The position numbers and the translations under genes were made by a program. The notes beneath the pieces were generated by a model, which had not been told where the DNA came from, made no database searches, and worked only from the letters and a program-made list of their open reading frames with translations. Positions 23,738 through 32,030 of a DNA stretch of 64,000 nt are shown here, piece by piece. This DNA comes from Kurthia massiliensis (lineage in GTDB: Bacteria; Bacillota; Bacilli; Bacillales_A; Planococcaceae). Location of the stretch: contig NZ_HE610999.1 in the NCBI RefSeq assembly GCF_000285555.1, forward strand, positions 141,893 to 205,892. The letters run 5' to 3'. Each line of letters starts with the position of its first letter. Position 1 is the stretch's first letter.

Positions 23738-24559
23738 GTGACAAGAATTATTACATTTGCGAATTTTAAAGGCGGTACAGGTAAAACAACGAATGCGGTT
23801 TTATTCGCGTATACACTTGCGAAGCAAGGATATAAAGTGTTAGTTGTCGACAAAGATCCACAAGCGAATGCTACAACATTTTTATTAAAGACGTATATGA
23901 TTGAGCATGACGAATCACCAAAGATTGATCAATATATGTTAGACGGTGTAAAGGCCGGTGACTTAGCACCAACAATTTTAACAATTAAAGAAAACTTAGA
24001 TTTAATTCCGAATACACCGACGTTCCATTTATATCCGAAGTTTTTACAAAAGAAATTTACAGGTATGAGCGAACAAGCAGAACGCGAACGTATTTTCTAT
24101 TTCAGCGAATTGTTAGAACCGATTCAAGACGAATATGACTTTATTTTAATTGACGTGCCACCAACAATTTCTGATATTACAGATGCAGCGCTTGCAGCGA
24201 CAAACTATGTTGTTTTAGTATTACAAACGCAAGAAGCATCATTAGATGGGGCGGAAGTATTCATTAGTTATTTACAAGACTTATTAGATGAACAAAAAGC
24301 GAATTTAGATATCGTCGGTATTTTACCGGTCATTTTAAAAGCGGATTCACGCGTGGAGCAAGCAACGATGCAAAATGCAATTCAAATTTTCGGTGAAGAA
24401 AATATTTTCGAAAATCATGTGCGTACGATGGAGCGTATTAAACGTTTCAATTCTGTCGGTATTACGAATGATGATCAGCACGATCATCGTGTACACAATT
24501 TATATGACGAAATTATTGCAGAGTTCATACAACGTATTCAAGAATTGGAGGAAGCATAA
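23738..24559 (+). CDS. parA: ParA partition ATPase
   Basis: A 273-residue Walker-type ParA/Soj ATPase starting at GTG 23738 behind AAAGGGAGG. The deviant Walker A is KGGTGKTT at 11-18, Walker A' 'VVDKDPQANAT' and Walker B 'FILIDVPPTI'. It lacks the N-terminal DNA-binding domain of P1-type ParA. It moves the replicon along the nucleoid when stimulated by a centromere-bound partner, here the small protein encoded 2 bp downstream. The C-terminal half includes 'LDIVGILPVILKADSRVEQ'. Confidence 0.92.
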   Translation: MTRIITFANFKGGTGKTTNAVLFAYTLAKQGYKVLVVDKDPQANATTFLLKTYMIEHDESPKIDQYMLDGVKAGDLAPTILTIKENLDLIPNTPTFHLYPKFLQKKFTGMSEQAERERIFYFSELLEPIQDEYDFILIDVPPTISDITDAALAATNYVVLVLQTQEASLDGAEVFISYLQDLLDEQKANLDIVGILPVILKADSRVEQATMQNAIQIFGEENIFENHVRTMERIKRFNSVGITNDDQHDHRVHNLYDEIIAEFIQRIQELEEA

Positions 24560-24561
24560 CG

Positions 24562-24849
24562 ATGGCTAAGAAATCATTATTACGTCATGATCGTGCCTTA
24601 CCCGATCATTTAAAATACAATAAAGAAGAAGTAACAGAAGAAATTAAATCTGTAAAACCGATACAACAAAAAGCAGCGATGTTACGTGTCGATGAGCAAA
24701 CGAAAAATAAAATCTCAAACCTTGTAAAAGTATGTGATTTTAAAAGTGCAAATGAATTAATTAATGATATGGTCGACGTGTATATGAAGTCATTAGATGA
24801 CGAAAAACGTGCTGATGTAGAGTTAATGAATCGTATTTTAAATAAGTAA
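24562..24849 (+). CDS. small ParA partner (DUF5388/RepC-like)
   Basis: A 95-residue basic protein in an operon with parA (2-bp gap). An N-terminal basic tail ('MAKKSLLRHDRALPDHLKYN') is followed by a compact C-terminal domain ('AAMLRVDEQTKNKISNLVKVCDFKSANELINDMVDVYM') that looks like a ribbon-helix-helix. I recall this as the DUF5388 partner of plasmid ParAs in Firmicutes. It should bind the centromere and stimulate ParA through the basic tail; the palindrome family around it is the obvious candidate target. Confidence 0.75.
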   Translation: MAKKSLLRHDRALPDHLKYNKEEVTEEIKSVKPIQQKAAMLRVDEQTKNKISNLVKVCDFKSANELINDMVDVYMKSLDDEKRADVELMNRILNK

Positions 24850-24850
24850 A

Positions 24851-24875
24851 TATGTAAACAAGTTTATATGTTTAT
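24851..24875. repeat. palindrome family, site e
   Basis: TATGTAAACAAGTTTATATG then TTTA, starting right after the partner-gene stop. Confidence 0.5.
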
Positions 24876-24877
24876 TT

Positions 24878-24914
24878 TAGAGATGTTATTCCCTCGTTGG
24901 GTAATATCTCTTTT
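24878..24914 (+). terminator. par operon terminator
   Basis: AGAGATGTTATTCCC / GGGTAATATCTCTTTTT stem with T run. Confidence 0.8.
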
Positions 24915-25009
24915 TGTTTGTAAAATGTATGAGTGCTATACTTTCTATTCACTGTCATTACAATATGTATGCTATATTTGTTGTACAGATTTAAAAGTCA
25001 AAAAGTAAA

Positions 25010-25033
25010 AATGTTTACAAATAAACATGTAAA
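25010..25033. repeat. palindrome family, site f
   Basis: ATGTTTACAAATAAACATGT then AAA, 12 bp upstream of the next start codon. Confidence 0.5.
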
Positions 25034-25044
25034 GGTAGGAATAT

Positions 25045-25899
25045 ATGCGAAGCGAAAAAGAAGTGATGGCCTTAATTGAAACATTCATTCAAAAAGACGA
25101 GCGTATCCGAGTAGCTACATTAGAAGGTTCACGAACAAATCCAAATGCTATAAAAGATGCTTTTCAAGATTATGATGTTAGCTTCTTTGTGACAGACTTA
25201 GATTCTTATGAAAAAGATGATCGCTGGCTATCAGCTTTTGGAAATGTCGTGTTTTTACAGAAGCCCGAACGAATGACATTGTTTCCACCAGATTTTCCGG
25301 GTTGGATGAGTTATCTTACTTATTTTGATGATGGTGTGAGAATAGATATTACACTAATTCCACTACATGAAATTCAACAATATGTCGCAGATTGTGATGG
25401 TCTTATGCGTGTACTCATCGACAAAGATGGCTGGGTGACAGAAAAAATCGTTGCCACTGATGAGCAATATTGGATTCAAAAGCCTACACCAGAAATGTTA
25501 AAAGATAGTTGTAATGAATTTTGGCATGTCGCAAGTTATGTCGTAAAAGAGATTTATCGTGATGACTACTTTTTTGCGGTGGATCATTTCAACGAAGTGT
25601 TGCGTCAAGAACTGTTAAGACTAATAAGCTGGTCGATTGGTTTTAAGTACGGATTTAATTTTAGTTTAGGGAAACATTATAAACATATTAAACAGTATAT
25701 AACGGATGAAGAATATGAAGCGCTTTTGCAAACGTTGGCAATGCATCATATGGAAGCGTTGATCGTTTCGTATGAAAAATGTTGTGAACTTTTTGAACGT
25801 TATACAAAAATCATTGCACACCATTTAAACATGCCACACCCGACAGATGGGGCACGCATGCGTAAATTTTTAAGTGAATACGCAAAACAAAGAAACTGA
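25045..25899 (+). CDS. aminoglycoside 6-adenylyltransferase-like (AadK/ANT(6))
   Basis: A 284-residue nucleotidyltransferase of the ANT(6) streptomycin-adenylating family. It starts 'MRSEKEVMALIETFIQKDER', then 'ATLEGSRTNPNA' (nucleotide loop), the acidic 'FQDYDVSFFV' and 'VRIDITLIP', and 'EFWHVASYVVKEIYRDDYFFA'. Length and motif order match AadK. Activity on streptomycin is a family expectation, not shown. It lies next to the par operon as cargo and ends at a terminator. Confidence 0.85.
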   Translation: MRSEKEVMALIETFIQKDERIRVATLEGSRTNPNAIKDAFQDYDVSFFVTDLDSYEKDDRWLSAFGNVVFLQKPERMTLFPPDFPGWMSYLTYFDDGVRIDITLIPLHEIQQYVADCDGLMRVLIDKDGWVTEKIVATDEQYWIQKPTPEMLKDSCNEFWHVASYVVKEIYRDDYFFAVDHFNEVLRQELLRLISWSIGFKYGFNFSLGKHYKHIKQYITDEEYEALLQTLAMHHMEALIVSYEKCCELFERYTKIIAHHLNMPHPTDGARMRKFLSEYAKQRN

Positions 25900-25928
25900 G
25901 TTAGCAGATGCTCGCTCAGTTTCTTTTC
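25886..25928. terminator. terminator of the adenylyltransferase gene
   Basis: AAGAAACTGAG / CTCAGTTTCTTTTCT stem overlapping the stop codon. Confidence 0.7.
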
Positions 25929-25934
25929 TGTATA

Positions 25935-25962
25935 TTTGTAAACATTTTTACATGTTTATATT
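25935..25962. repeat. palindrome family, site g
   Basis: TTGTAAACATTTTTACATGT then TTATA in the gap between converging genes. Confidence 0.5.
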
Positions 25963-26534
25963 TTTCCACATGAGACACAGCGCCTATCAGGATCATCAAT
26001 ACCATACAAACGCAGCTCTTTTTCAACGCCACATTCTTGGCAAACGCCATGCGCAATTTGTGGTAAAATGCCTTGTCTCGCTAGCGGTTGCCATTCTTTT
26101 TTGTACATTTCATATGTCATGCCATAATCGATTAAAACGAGTTTGCCGTCTTTCGACAATGCATAATTGCTACTATCAAAAATGTCATAGCATGCAAACT
26201 CTTCTTTTAATAAGTAAATAGCTTGGCGCAATGAATCGGTGACGCGTGGATCTGTTTCAAAATCAATTTTGTAATGACCATAATCAGCTGGGACGGGACG
26301 ATAATAAGGTTGAACACATACAGATTCATCAACATATAAAATAGGTGCTACGTATTGGTGTAAGTTCTCTTCATGAAGACGCGCATACATTTTTTCTTCG
26401 AGGCGACTTTGCTTTTCGCCTAGTACATGTAAAAAAGATTTTACAACAAAATCATCATATCTTTCGACTTTACGTGTAGAACCTAGACCGATAAATTTTG
26501 CGTGCATTTTTGGATGTGTGTATAGTTGAATCAT
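25956..26534 (-). CDS. kinase-fold protein with C-terminal zinc ribbon
   Basis: A 192-residue protein. 'FIGLGSTRKVERYDDFVVKSF' recalls a degenerate kinase glycine loop and lysine strand, and 'YDIFDSSNYALSKDGKLVLIDYGMT' recalls the catalytic loop with a DYG metal motif. The last 35 residues form a Cys4 ribbon ('CQECG' ... 'CVSCG'). The canonical HRD is absent, so it may be a pseudokinase or small-molecule kinase. It stands alone and converges on the adenylyltransferase gene. Named family unknown. Confidence 0.5.
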   Translation of the reverse strand: MIQLYTHPKMHAKFIGLGSTRKVERYDDFVVKSFLHVLGEKQSRLEEKMYARLHEENLHQYVAPILYVDESVCVQPYYRPVPADYGHYKIDFETDPRVTDSLRQAIYLLKEEFACYDIFDSSNYALSKDGKLVLIDYGMTYEMYKKEWQPLARQGILPQIAHGVCQECGVEKELRLYGIDDPDRRCVSCGKI

Positions 26535-26723
26535 ATAACCAATCCCCTCTATGTCATATAATTATATCTATTATATAACAGATTAAATAAAATACAAGTA
26601 GTTATACAACAAAAAATAGCGAATCTTTGTTTTTTTGCGTAAATATGTAAATATTCTTTTTGGAATTGCATAATAGCGGTATGATAACAATAGGAATAAA
26701 AACGTTAAATGAGGGTGGTTGAA

Positions 26724-27521
26724 ATGGATACATCACAAATGACAGAAGCACAATTTATCGACTGGTACAAAGCGAATGAAAAAGGAAAATATGAAACGCC
26801 AAGTATGACGACGGATATGATTATTTTTACGAACGAAGGGAAAGATTTAAAACTATTATTGATTCAACGTAAGCAACATCCATTTAAAGGGAGTTGGGCA
26901 TTTCCTGGTGGATTTGTGAATATGGATGAAGATTTAGATACAGGCGCTGCTCGTGAATTAAAAGAAGAAACAGGGCTTGAAAACGTATATGCAACACAAT
27001 TATATACGTGGTCAGATGTAGACCGTGATCCACGTATGCGCGTCATTAGTGCTTCATATTTAGCGCTCGTTAATGAACAAGCACTGTTACAAGCAAAGGC
27101 AGCAGATGATGCCGAAGATGTGGCACGTTTCGTCGTTGATTGTCCGGTCGTATTTAAAAAACAAGGGACACAACAATTGACATTGACGCTCACACATCGT
27201 GAAAAAGGACAGCTAACAGCAAAGCTAAATGTGCATTACACACTTGTTGGGAAACAGTTAAAAGAGCAAATTGAATTGCTTGAAAGTAACGGTATCGGTT
27301 TTGACCATGCGAAGGCAATTGTTTATGCGATTTTGCGCATGCGTGAGCAAATGCAATATACACCAATTGCGCTTGAATTGTTACAAGATACATTTTCAAT
27401 CGAACAAGTAGCACAAGCCTATGAAGCGATTGCAAATGATACGGTACCAAAAGCTATCGTTACGAAATTTATTGAGAAACAATTAGACAACACATATACA
27501 TTTAAACAAGTAAACATGTAA
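26724..27521 (+). CDS. Nudix hydrolase with winged-helix C-terminus (NrtR/ADP-ribose type)
   Basis: A 265-residue protein from ATG 26724 behind GAGGGTGG. The Nudix box runs 'GGFVNMDED' ... 'AARELKEETGL' (G-x5-E-x7-REUxEExGU satisfied), after 'PFKGSWAFP'. The C-terminal 90 residues resemble the winged helix of NrtR-type regulators ('YTPIALELLQDTFSIEQVAQAYEAI'). It could be an ADP-ribose pyrophosphatase or an NAD-metabolism regulator; the preserved catalytic Glu favours at least some hydrolase activity. Its last codons contain palindrome site i. Confidence 0.75.
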   Translation: MDTSQMTEAQFIDWYKANEKGKYETPSMTTDMIIFTNEGKDLKLLLIQRKQHPFKGSWAFPGGFVNMDEDLDTGAARELKEETGLENVYATQLYTWSDVDRDPRMRVISASYLALVNEQALLQAKAADDAEDVARFVVDCPVVFKKQGTQQLTLTLTHREKGQLTAKLNVHYTLVGKQLKEQIELLESNGIGFDHAKAIVYAILRMREQMQYTPIALELLQDTFSIEQVAQAYEAIANDTVPKAIVTKFIEKQLDNTYTFKQVNM

Positions 27522-27540
27522 ACATTTATACTTGTTTAAA
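27501..27540. repeat. palindrome family, site i
   Basis: TTTAAACAAGTAAACATGTA then AACATTTATACTTGTTTAAA: outer inverted halves flank a TAAACATGTAAAC core; overlaps the Nudix stop. Confidence 0.55.
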
Positions 27541-27550
27541 CACAATAAAC

Positions 27551-27577
27551 CCCAGTATCTTAAATAGATACTGGGGT
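27551..27577. terminator. hairpin after the Nudix gene
   Basis: CCCCAGTATCT / AGATACTGGGG perfect stem, short of a T run. Confidence 0.5.
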
Positions 27578-27642
27578 AATGGCAACAAACTTAAGAAAAT
27601 ACACAATACGGGAAGGATAATTCCCAATTTGGGCATAAAAAT

Positions 27643-27678
27643 AGAGAAGGTGATGTCAAATTCGACATCACCTTCTTC
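27643..27678. terminator. perfect hairpin in a degenerate 'gaggctgggac'-like element
   Basis: GAAGGTGATGTC / GACATCACCTTC with a 5-nt loop. Flanking 'tttttacttatgtccgagccc' resembles the right part of the element at 12454-12583. Confidence 0.55.
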
Positions 27679-27717
27679 ATTAGAGGATGGAGTTTTTACT
27701 TATGTCCGAGCCCCTTT

Positions 27718-27739
27718 GTTTACATGTAAATATGTTTAA
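27718..27739. repeat. palindrome family, site j
   Basis: GTTTACATGTAAATATGTTT then AA, between the hairpin and the beta-helix gene. Confidence 0.55.
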
Positions 27740-27743
27740 TCAT

Positions 27744-30008
27744 TTACGAACTTCGTTTGCGGTACATCATATAACCGTTTAACGATACCGTTGACTGATC
27801 TAAAATTGTTGCACCACGTTCTTCTTTGCGAGAAGGTGTTAGCGAACAATCTGTTAGGACGGCTTCACTGCTATCTTGTAAATAAAATTCATCTTGTAAA
27901 TGACCTTTAAAACGGCTATCTGTGAAGGTTAATTGGCTACCTTTACTGAAGACACCTTGTTTTTGACCATTTGCAAATAAACATTTTTTACCGATTAACG
28001 TGCTTTGCTCTGTAATAATCGTTGTGTCGTTATGGTCTGTACAAGCGACATGATTAAACGTTGCATTCGCTTTATTGTGTAAAACAATGGCATGTTGACC
28101 ATGATTGAAAAATGTATTTTGGAATTGTAGTGTTGAACGTGTCGCTTCAAATTGTACGCCTTCGTTGTAAGAGAAAAGTGTATCAAATAAATTGAATGAA
28201 CTACTAAATGCTTCAATACCGTGCTGGTCATTTTGCATAATTTGACTATCATTGATCGTTACAGTCGCGCCTTTTGTATAGAGACCATTTTTATTATTCG
28301 TAAATTGAGAATGCTCAATAGAAAGCGTGCAATATTCACTCGCAAGTCCATATTGTTGCGCACCTTTAAAGCAACCATTCGATAATAATAGATGGCCGTT
28401 TTCAATCATGTGGATACCATCGAATAATTGACGATCACAAACGATTTGATTCACTGTTAATTTACTATTATTCGCATAAATGCCATATGTGCCATCTTGA
28501 ATCATGACGTCTTTAAAAATCGCTTCACTATTTAATAAGTCGATATTAATATCTTGGTTGTTGTGGAACGTTAAATGTTGGGCTGTACCGTTACTACGGT
28601 CTGTTAGCTGCAACGCGATACCACGACAATTCGCAAATGTCATTTGATCAATTGTAAATTGTGTTTGTACGGCATAGACAGATGGATACTCCGATGGGTG
28701 ACTGTGTACTGCTAAATTACGCAACGTCAACGTAACGTTTTTCGCATTAATGTCGTTACCACCACAACGGTCAAAACGACAATCTGTAACTGTCACATTT
28801 GATTGTGCAGCAAGTGTAATATGATTTTTAGCAGAAATTAAAAAAGCACAGCCAGTAATTGTCGCTTCTACATCTTCTACTAATAAAATCGCACTTGAAA
28901 GTTCTGCTTGGAATTCACAATTGGTAATCGTTGCGCGGCCACCAATCATTTCAAGTTGGACAGCGTGATGTGTCGCAAAATTTGTTTTATATAATGTAAC
29001 TGTTGATGCTGCTTCAGCAAAAATCGCACGTTGTAATCCACGACTAATTGATGTCTCATCAATATGCAATTGACTATGCTGAATGTGTAGTTGGGCTTTA
29101 TCTTTCGCTTTGTGCTGTGTAATAGTACATTGCTTTAAATGAATGGCACTATCAGCAGCCTGAATTGCATGACTATCTCCATACGTGAAATCTACATGTT
29201 TTGCATTCAATGTAGATTCGTTTAATAAAGAGATTTGCGTATCTGTCGTTTTCGTAAATAGCGTACTTGTTACAACTGCATGACTATGCGTTAACGCTAC
29301 GTGGTGTTTTGTTTCTTGTAGTTGGCTATCGCGCAATGTAAGATGTCCATCGTTGATGACAAGTTGTGTTTGTTTATGGTGAGCAAAAAATCCATGCGCG
29401 ATTGAAACACTTGATTGTGCAATTGCTTGAATTGCTTGTTGTGCTGACTGGAAGCGTGTATGTGATGTATGTAATTTTGTGTTTTCTAAATAAACTTGTG
29501 TGTCAGCTTGCGATGACAGAACGGAATGATCTAATGTGATCGTACTTCCCTTCGCATAAATCGCATATTTGTTTCCATTGAATTGACATTTTGTGAATTG
29601 TGCTTGGCTATCTGCAAGGGTCACAAATGCTTTCGATGTATCTTTTGCATCTCCGTTGAATTGACAATCTGTAAATGTAACGGTTGCTTGTTGTACCATG
29701 ACAGATTGCATCGTAGAAATTGTGTGGAAATGACAGCCTTCAAAGTGTGCTGTCGCATCTTTAATTTCGAATAGTTGATTGAATTGGATATTTTGAATCG
29801 TTGCTTCTACTTTTGGTGCAACGACCACATCTCCTATGATTTTCACAATACCATGACCGTGGAATGTAATCGATTTTCGTATCACGAGTACTTCATCGTA
29901 AGTACCAGACGAAATTTCAATTACATCGTTTTCAGTAGCATGTTCTAATGCTTCTAAAATAGTCGTATAGGCATCCTCTTTATATTTTGATACGTATAAT
30001 GTCTTCAC
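27744..30008 (-). CDS. large right-handed beta-helix repeat protein, no signal peptide
   Basis: A 754-residue protein with the periodic pattern of a right-handed parallel beta helix: 20-25-residue rungs such as 'VTFTDCQFNGD', 'AQFTKCQFNGN', 'ATITNCEFQAE' and 'VTVTDCRFDRC' repeat over nearly the whole length, with 'F.xx-x-F' stacks and Asn/Cys ladders. The N-terminus ('KEDAYTTILEALEHA', 'VIEISSGTYDE') is the usual cap of pectate-lyase-like helices. There is no signal peptide or membrane anchor, so it is probably cytoplasmic or released by another route. No catalytic triad recognised. Single-gene unit with a good ribosome site. Confidence 0.75.
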   Translation of the reverse strand: MKTLYVSKYKEDAYTTILEALEHATENDVIEISSGTYDEVLVIRKSITFHGHGIVKIIGDVVVAPKVEATIQNIQFNQLFEIKDATAHFEGCHFHTISTMQSVMVQQATVTFTDCQFNGDAKDTSKAFVTLADSQAQFTKCQFNGNKYAIYAKGSTITLDHSVLSSQADTQVYLENTKLHTSHTRFQSAQQAIQAIAQSSVSIAHGFFAHHKQTQLVINDGHLTLRDSQLQETKHHVALTHSHAVVTSTLFTKTTDTQISLLNESTLNAKHVDFTYGDSHAIQAADSAIHLKQCTITQHKAKDKAQLHIQHSQLHIDETSISRGLQRAIFAEAASTVTLYKTNFATHHAVQLEMIGGRATITNCEFQAELSSAILLVEDVEATITGCAFLISAKNHITLAAQSNVTVTDCRFDRCGGNDINAKNVTLTLRNLAVHSHPSEYPSVYAVQTQFTIDQMTFANCRGIALQLTDRSNGTAQHLTFHNNQDINIDLLNSEAIFKDVMIQDGTYGIYANNSKLTVNQIVCDRQLFDGIHMIENGHLLLSNGCFKGAQQYGLASEYCTLSIEHSQFTNNKNGLYTKGATVTINDSQIMQNDQHGIEAFSSSFNLFDTLFSYNEGVQFEATRSTLQFQNTFFNHGQHAIVLHNKANATFNHVACTDHNDTTIITEQSTLIGKKCLFANGQKQGVFSKGSQLTFTDSRFKGHLQDEFYLQDSSEAVLTDCSLTPSRKEERGATILDQSTVSLNGYMMYRKRSS

Positions 30009-30513
30009 ACTGATCCCCCCTTTTTATCTATTATACAAAAAAAATGGTGTGCTCGTCTTGATTTGTGATAAATTTCCAACGTTTATTTGTAAACAAGTAA
30101 TTATTTTTACATGTAAAAATAAAATCCATAAAAAAAACGCGTGTGTTACGCGTCGATATCGGTTATTTTATGAGCGTTCGGCTTACGTTCTTTTATCAAA
30201 AATGCCGAGTGCTTCATGACGATTTTCATTTGTAATAAGTGTTTTTTATTTCAATGACAGTCCCCCTTTATGCTGTTTCTAACATTCCCATTCCTAGTAA
30301 GAAATAAACCTTATTTTTATTTTTATGGAAAATTTTAGTTTTTTTCCGATTGGTGTAACGTATTTTTTAATTTACGTATCGTTTTAACTTAAAAATGTAA
30401 AATAAATCAATTGTCCTGTCATTATTTGCTACAATTAATACATATTTTAGGCAAAACAGGTAATGGTTTACTGTTTTTCTTGAAATAAAATGAATTTATT
30501 AGGAGGGTTCTAT
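30009..30513. other. 505-bp gap: palindrome k, hairpin, no convincing gene
   Basis: Between the beta-helix gene and fabG I see site k, a minus-strand hairpin with T run (about 30129-30153: ACGCGT-gtgtt-ACGCGT preceded by eight A), and minus-strand frames of at most about 30 residues upstream of it with an AAAGGGGGA-like site near 30270. A short decayed minus-strand gene is possible. The fabG promoter should lie near 30410-30440. Confidence 0.4.
30082..30120. repeat. palindrome family, site k
   Basis: TTTATTTGTAAACAAGTAAT then TATTTTTACATGTAAAAAT; TTTTACATGTAAAA at 30105-30118 is perfect. Confidence 0.55.
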
Positions 30514-31242
30514 ATGCGTTTAGAAAACAAAGTAGCTATCATTACAGGAGCTGCAAATGGTATTGGGGAAGCAGCAGCAAAGAAATTTGTTGCTGAAGGC
30601 GCGAAAGTTATTGTCGCCGATTTTGCAGATGCAGGTGAAGAAGTAGCCAAAAATTTGGGGGATGCTGCACGTTTCTTTAAAGTCGATGTGAGTAATAAAG
30701 AAAGTGTAGAATCAATGGTACAATTTGCAGTAGATCAATTTGGGACGGTTGATATTCTTGTAAACAATGCTGGCATTACACGTGATGCGATGCTTCACAA
30801 AATGACAGAAGAACAATTTGACGATGTTATTAATGTAAATGTTAAAGGTGCGTTCAACTGTACGCAAGCTGTTTATCCAATTTTAAAAGAAAAACAATAT
30901 GGCCGTATTATTACAACTTCATCAGTTAGTGGCATTTACGGCAATGTCGGCCAAACAAACTATGCCGCTTCAAAAGCTGCAGTTGTAGGCATGACAAAAA
31001 CGTGGGCGAAGGAATTTGGCCGCAATGGTGTAACAGCTAATGCTGTAGCTCCAGGTTTTATTAAGACAGCAATGGTTGCAGCAATGCCACAAAAAGTAAT
31101 TGAAAAAATGGAAGCGACAGTGCCACTTCAAAAACTTGGTGAGCCAGAAGATATTGCGAATGCATATGCATTTTTAGCTTCAGATGAAGCAAAATATATT
31201 ACAGGTCACGTATTGCACGTTGACGGCGCAATTATGATGTAA
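30514..31242 (+). CDS. 3-oxoacyl/acetoacetyl reductase, FabG/PhaB-like SDR
   Basis: A 242-residue short-chain dehydrogenase from ATG 30514 behind AGGAGGG. Motifs: 'TGAANGIGEAAA' (NAD(P) loop), 'NNAGITRD', catalytic Ser in 'TTSSVSGIYG' and Y-x-x-x-K in 'NYAASKAA', then 'VAPGFIKTAM' and C-terminal 'VLHVDGAIMM'. It reduces 3-oxoacyl-ACP or acetoacetyl-CoA. A thiolase and a CoA-transferase lie much further right (60-64 kb), so a role in short-chain acyl-CoA or polyhydroxybutyrate metabolism is possible but not local. Confidence 0.88.
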   Translation: MRLENKVAIITGAANGIGEAAAKKFVAEGAKVIVADFADAGEEVAKNLGDAARFFKVDVSNKESVESMVQFAVDQFGTVDILVNNAGITRDAMLHKMTEEQFDDVINVNVKGAFNCTQAVYPILKEKQYGRIITTSSVSGIYGNVGQTNYAASKAAVVGMTKTWAKEFGRNGVTANAVAPGFIKTAMVAAMPQKVIEKMEATVPLQKLGEPEDIANAYAFLASDEAKYITGHVLHVDGAIMM

Positions 31243-31265
31243 ATTAATTGGACTTATATAAGTAA

Positions 31266-31308
31266 TCAAAACGAGGAAAGTTTTTAAAAGACTTCCCTCG
31301 TTTTTTGT
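31266..31308 (+). terminator. fabG terminator
   Basis: AAAACGAGGAAAGT / ACTTCCCTCGTTTTTTG stem and T run. Confidence 0.8.
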
Positions 31309-31402
31309 TTTTAAAAAATAAAATGAGGGTAAAGGTTGGCAATAGGCATAGATAGCGCTCCACCGCTCAATATTTTCAAATTTTATTGAAAGGGTGAGAT
31401 AC

Positions 31403-31654
31403 ATGAAAGCGACGATGAAAAAAATTGAACGTGATGCTATTGTGTTAGAGATGAACGGGAAAGATTATACGATTCACATGGATTTACTATCCGATCGAAT
31501 TTTACAACATGTATTGGATGAAGGATTATACATTGAACCATTATCATTAGAAAAACAGCGCGCCTTATTGATGGCATCTGATCTTCCAGAGGCTGAGACG
31601 ATGTTAAATCGTACGTTAACAGTGCCGGAAGATTTACCAGATGTATATCAGTAA
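31403..31654 (+). CDS. unknown 83-residue protein
   Basis: Small soluble protein from ATG 31403 behind AAAGGGTGAG; 'MNGKDYTIHMDLLSDRILQHVLDEGLYIEPL' suggests a helix-strand mix. It precedes the zinc-ribbon gene at 31711 and may be cotranscribed. No family recognised. Confidence 0.55.
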   Translation: MKATMKKIERDAIVLEMNGKDYTIHMDLLSDRILQHVLDEGLYIEPLSLEKQRALLMASDLPEAETMLNRTLTVPEDLPDVYQ

Positions 31655-31710
31655 GCAGATCCAGAGCGGTAGCTAGCATGTCTGTTAATTTTTGAAAAGA
31701 GGCGGTGCAT

Positions 31711-31896
31711 ATGACACAGCAATTCATAATGTGTGCGAACTGTAGCAGAATTTTAGGAGAAGAGGATCGCATCATCATTGATGATTGTACTTTTACGAAC
31801 TTGCACCCATCATTTGTTTACACTTGTCCGCACTGCGGTCATATTGAAGCAAGCAACGAAACGCATACAACCGGTGAAGATGCGATTCCATCATAG
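31711..31896 (+). CDS. small zinc-ribbon protein
   Basis: A 61-residue protein from ATG 31711 behind AGAGGCGG with two CxxC pairs ('MCANCSRIL', 'TCPHCGHIE') spaced as in a zinc ribbon. Function unknown. A terminator follows directly. Confidence 0.6.
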   Translation: MTQQFIMCANCSRILGEEDRIIIDDCTFTNLHPSFVYTCPHCGHIEASNETHTTGEDAIPS

Positions 31897-31898
31897 AT

Positions 31899-31936
31899 AC
31901 GTGAAAGGCTGCGTCATATGACGTAGTCTTTTTTAA
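31899..31936 (+). terminator. terminator after the zinc-ribbon gene
   Basis: AAAGGCTGCGTCAT / ATGACGTAGTCTTTTTT stem. Confidence 0.75.
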
Positions 31937-31937
31937 A

Positions 31938-31972
31938 TTGTAAACATGTATAAATAATTACATGTTTATAAA
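31938..31972. repeat. palindrome family, site l
   Basis: TTGTAAACATGTATAAATAA then TTACATGTTTATAA: two palindrome cores about 20 bp apart. Confidence 0.55.
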
Positions 31973-32030
31973 TAGCACCTATTTATAAGTTATACGTCTG
32001 TATTAGAAGATAAATGGAGGAGTGCTCCCA

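Noticed and set aside
27995-28252. Overlapping minus-strand frame inside the beta-helix gene
   Set aside because: No ribosome site, poor composition; shadow of the 754-residue gene.
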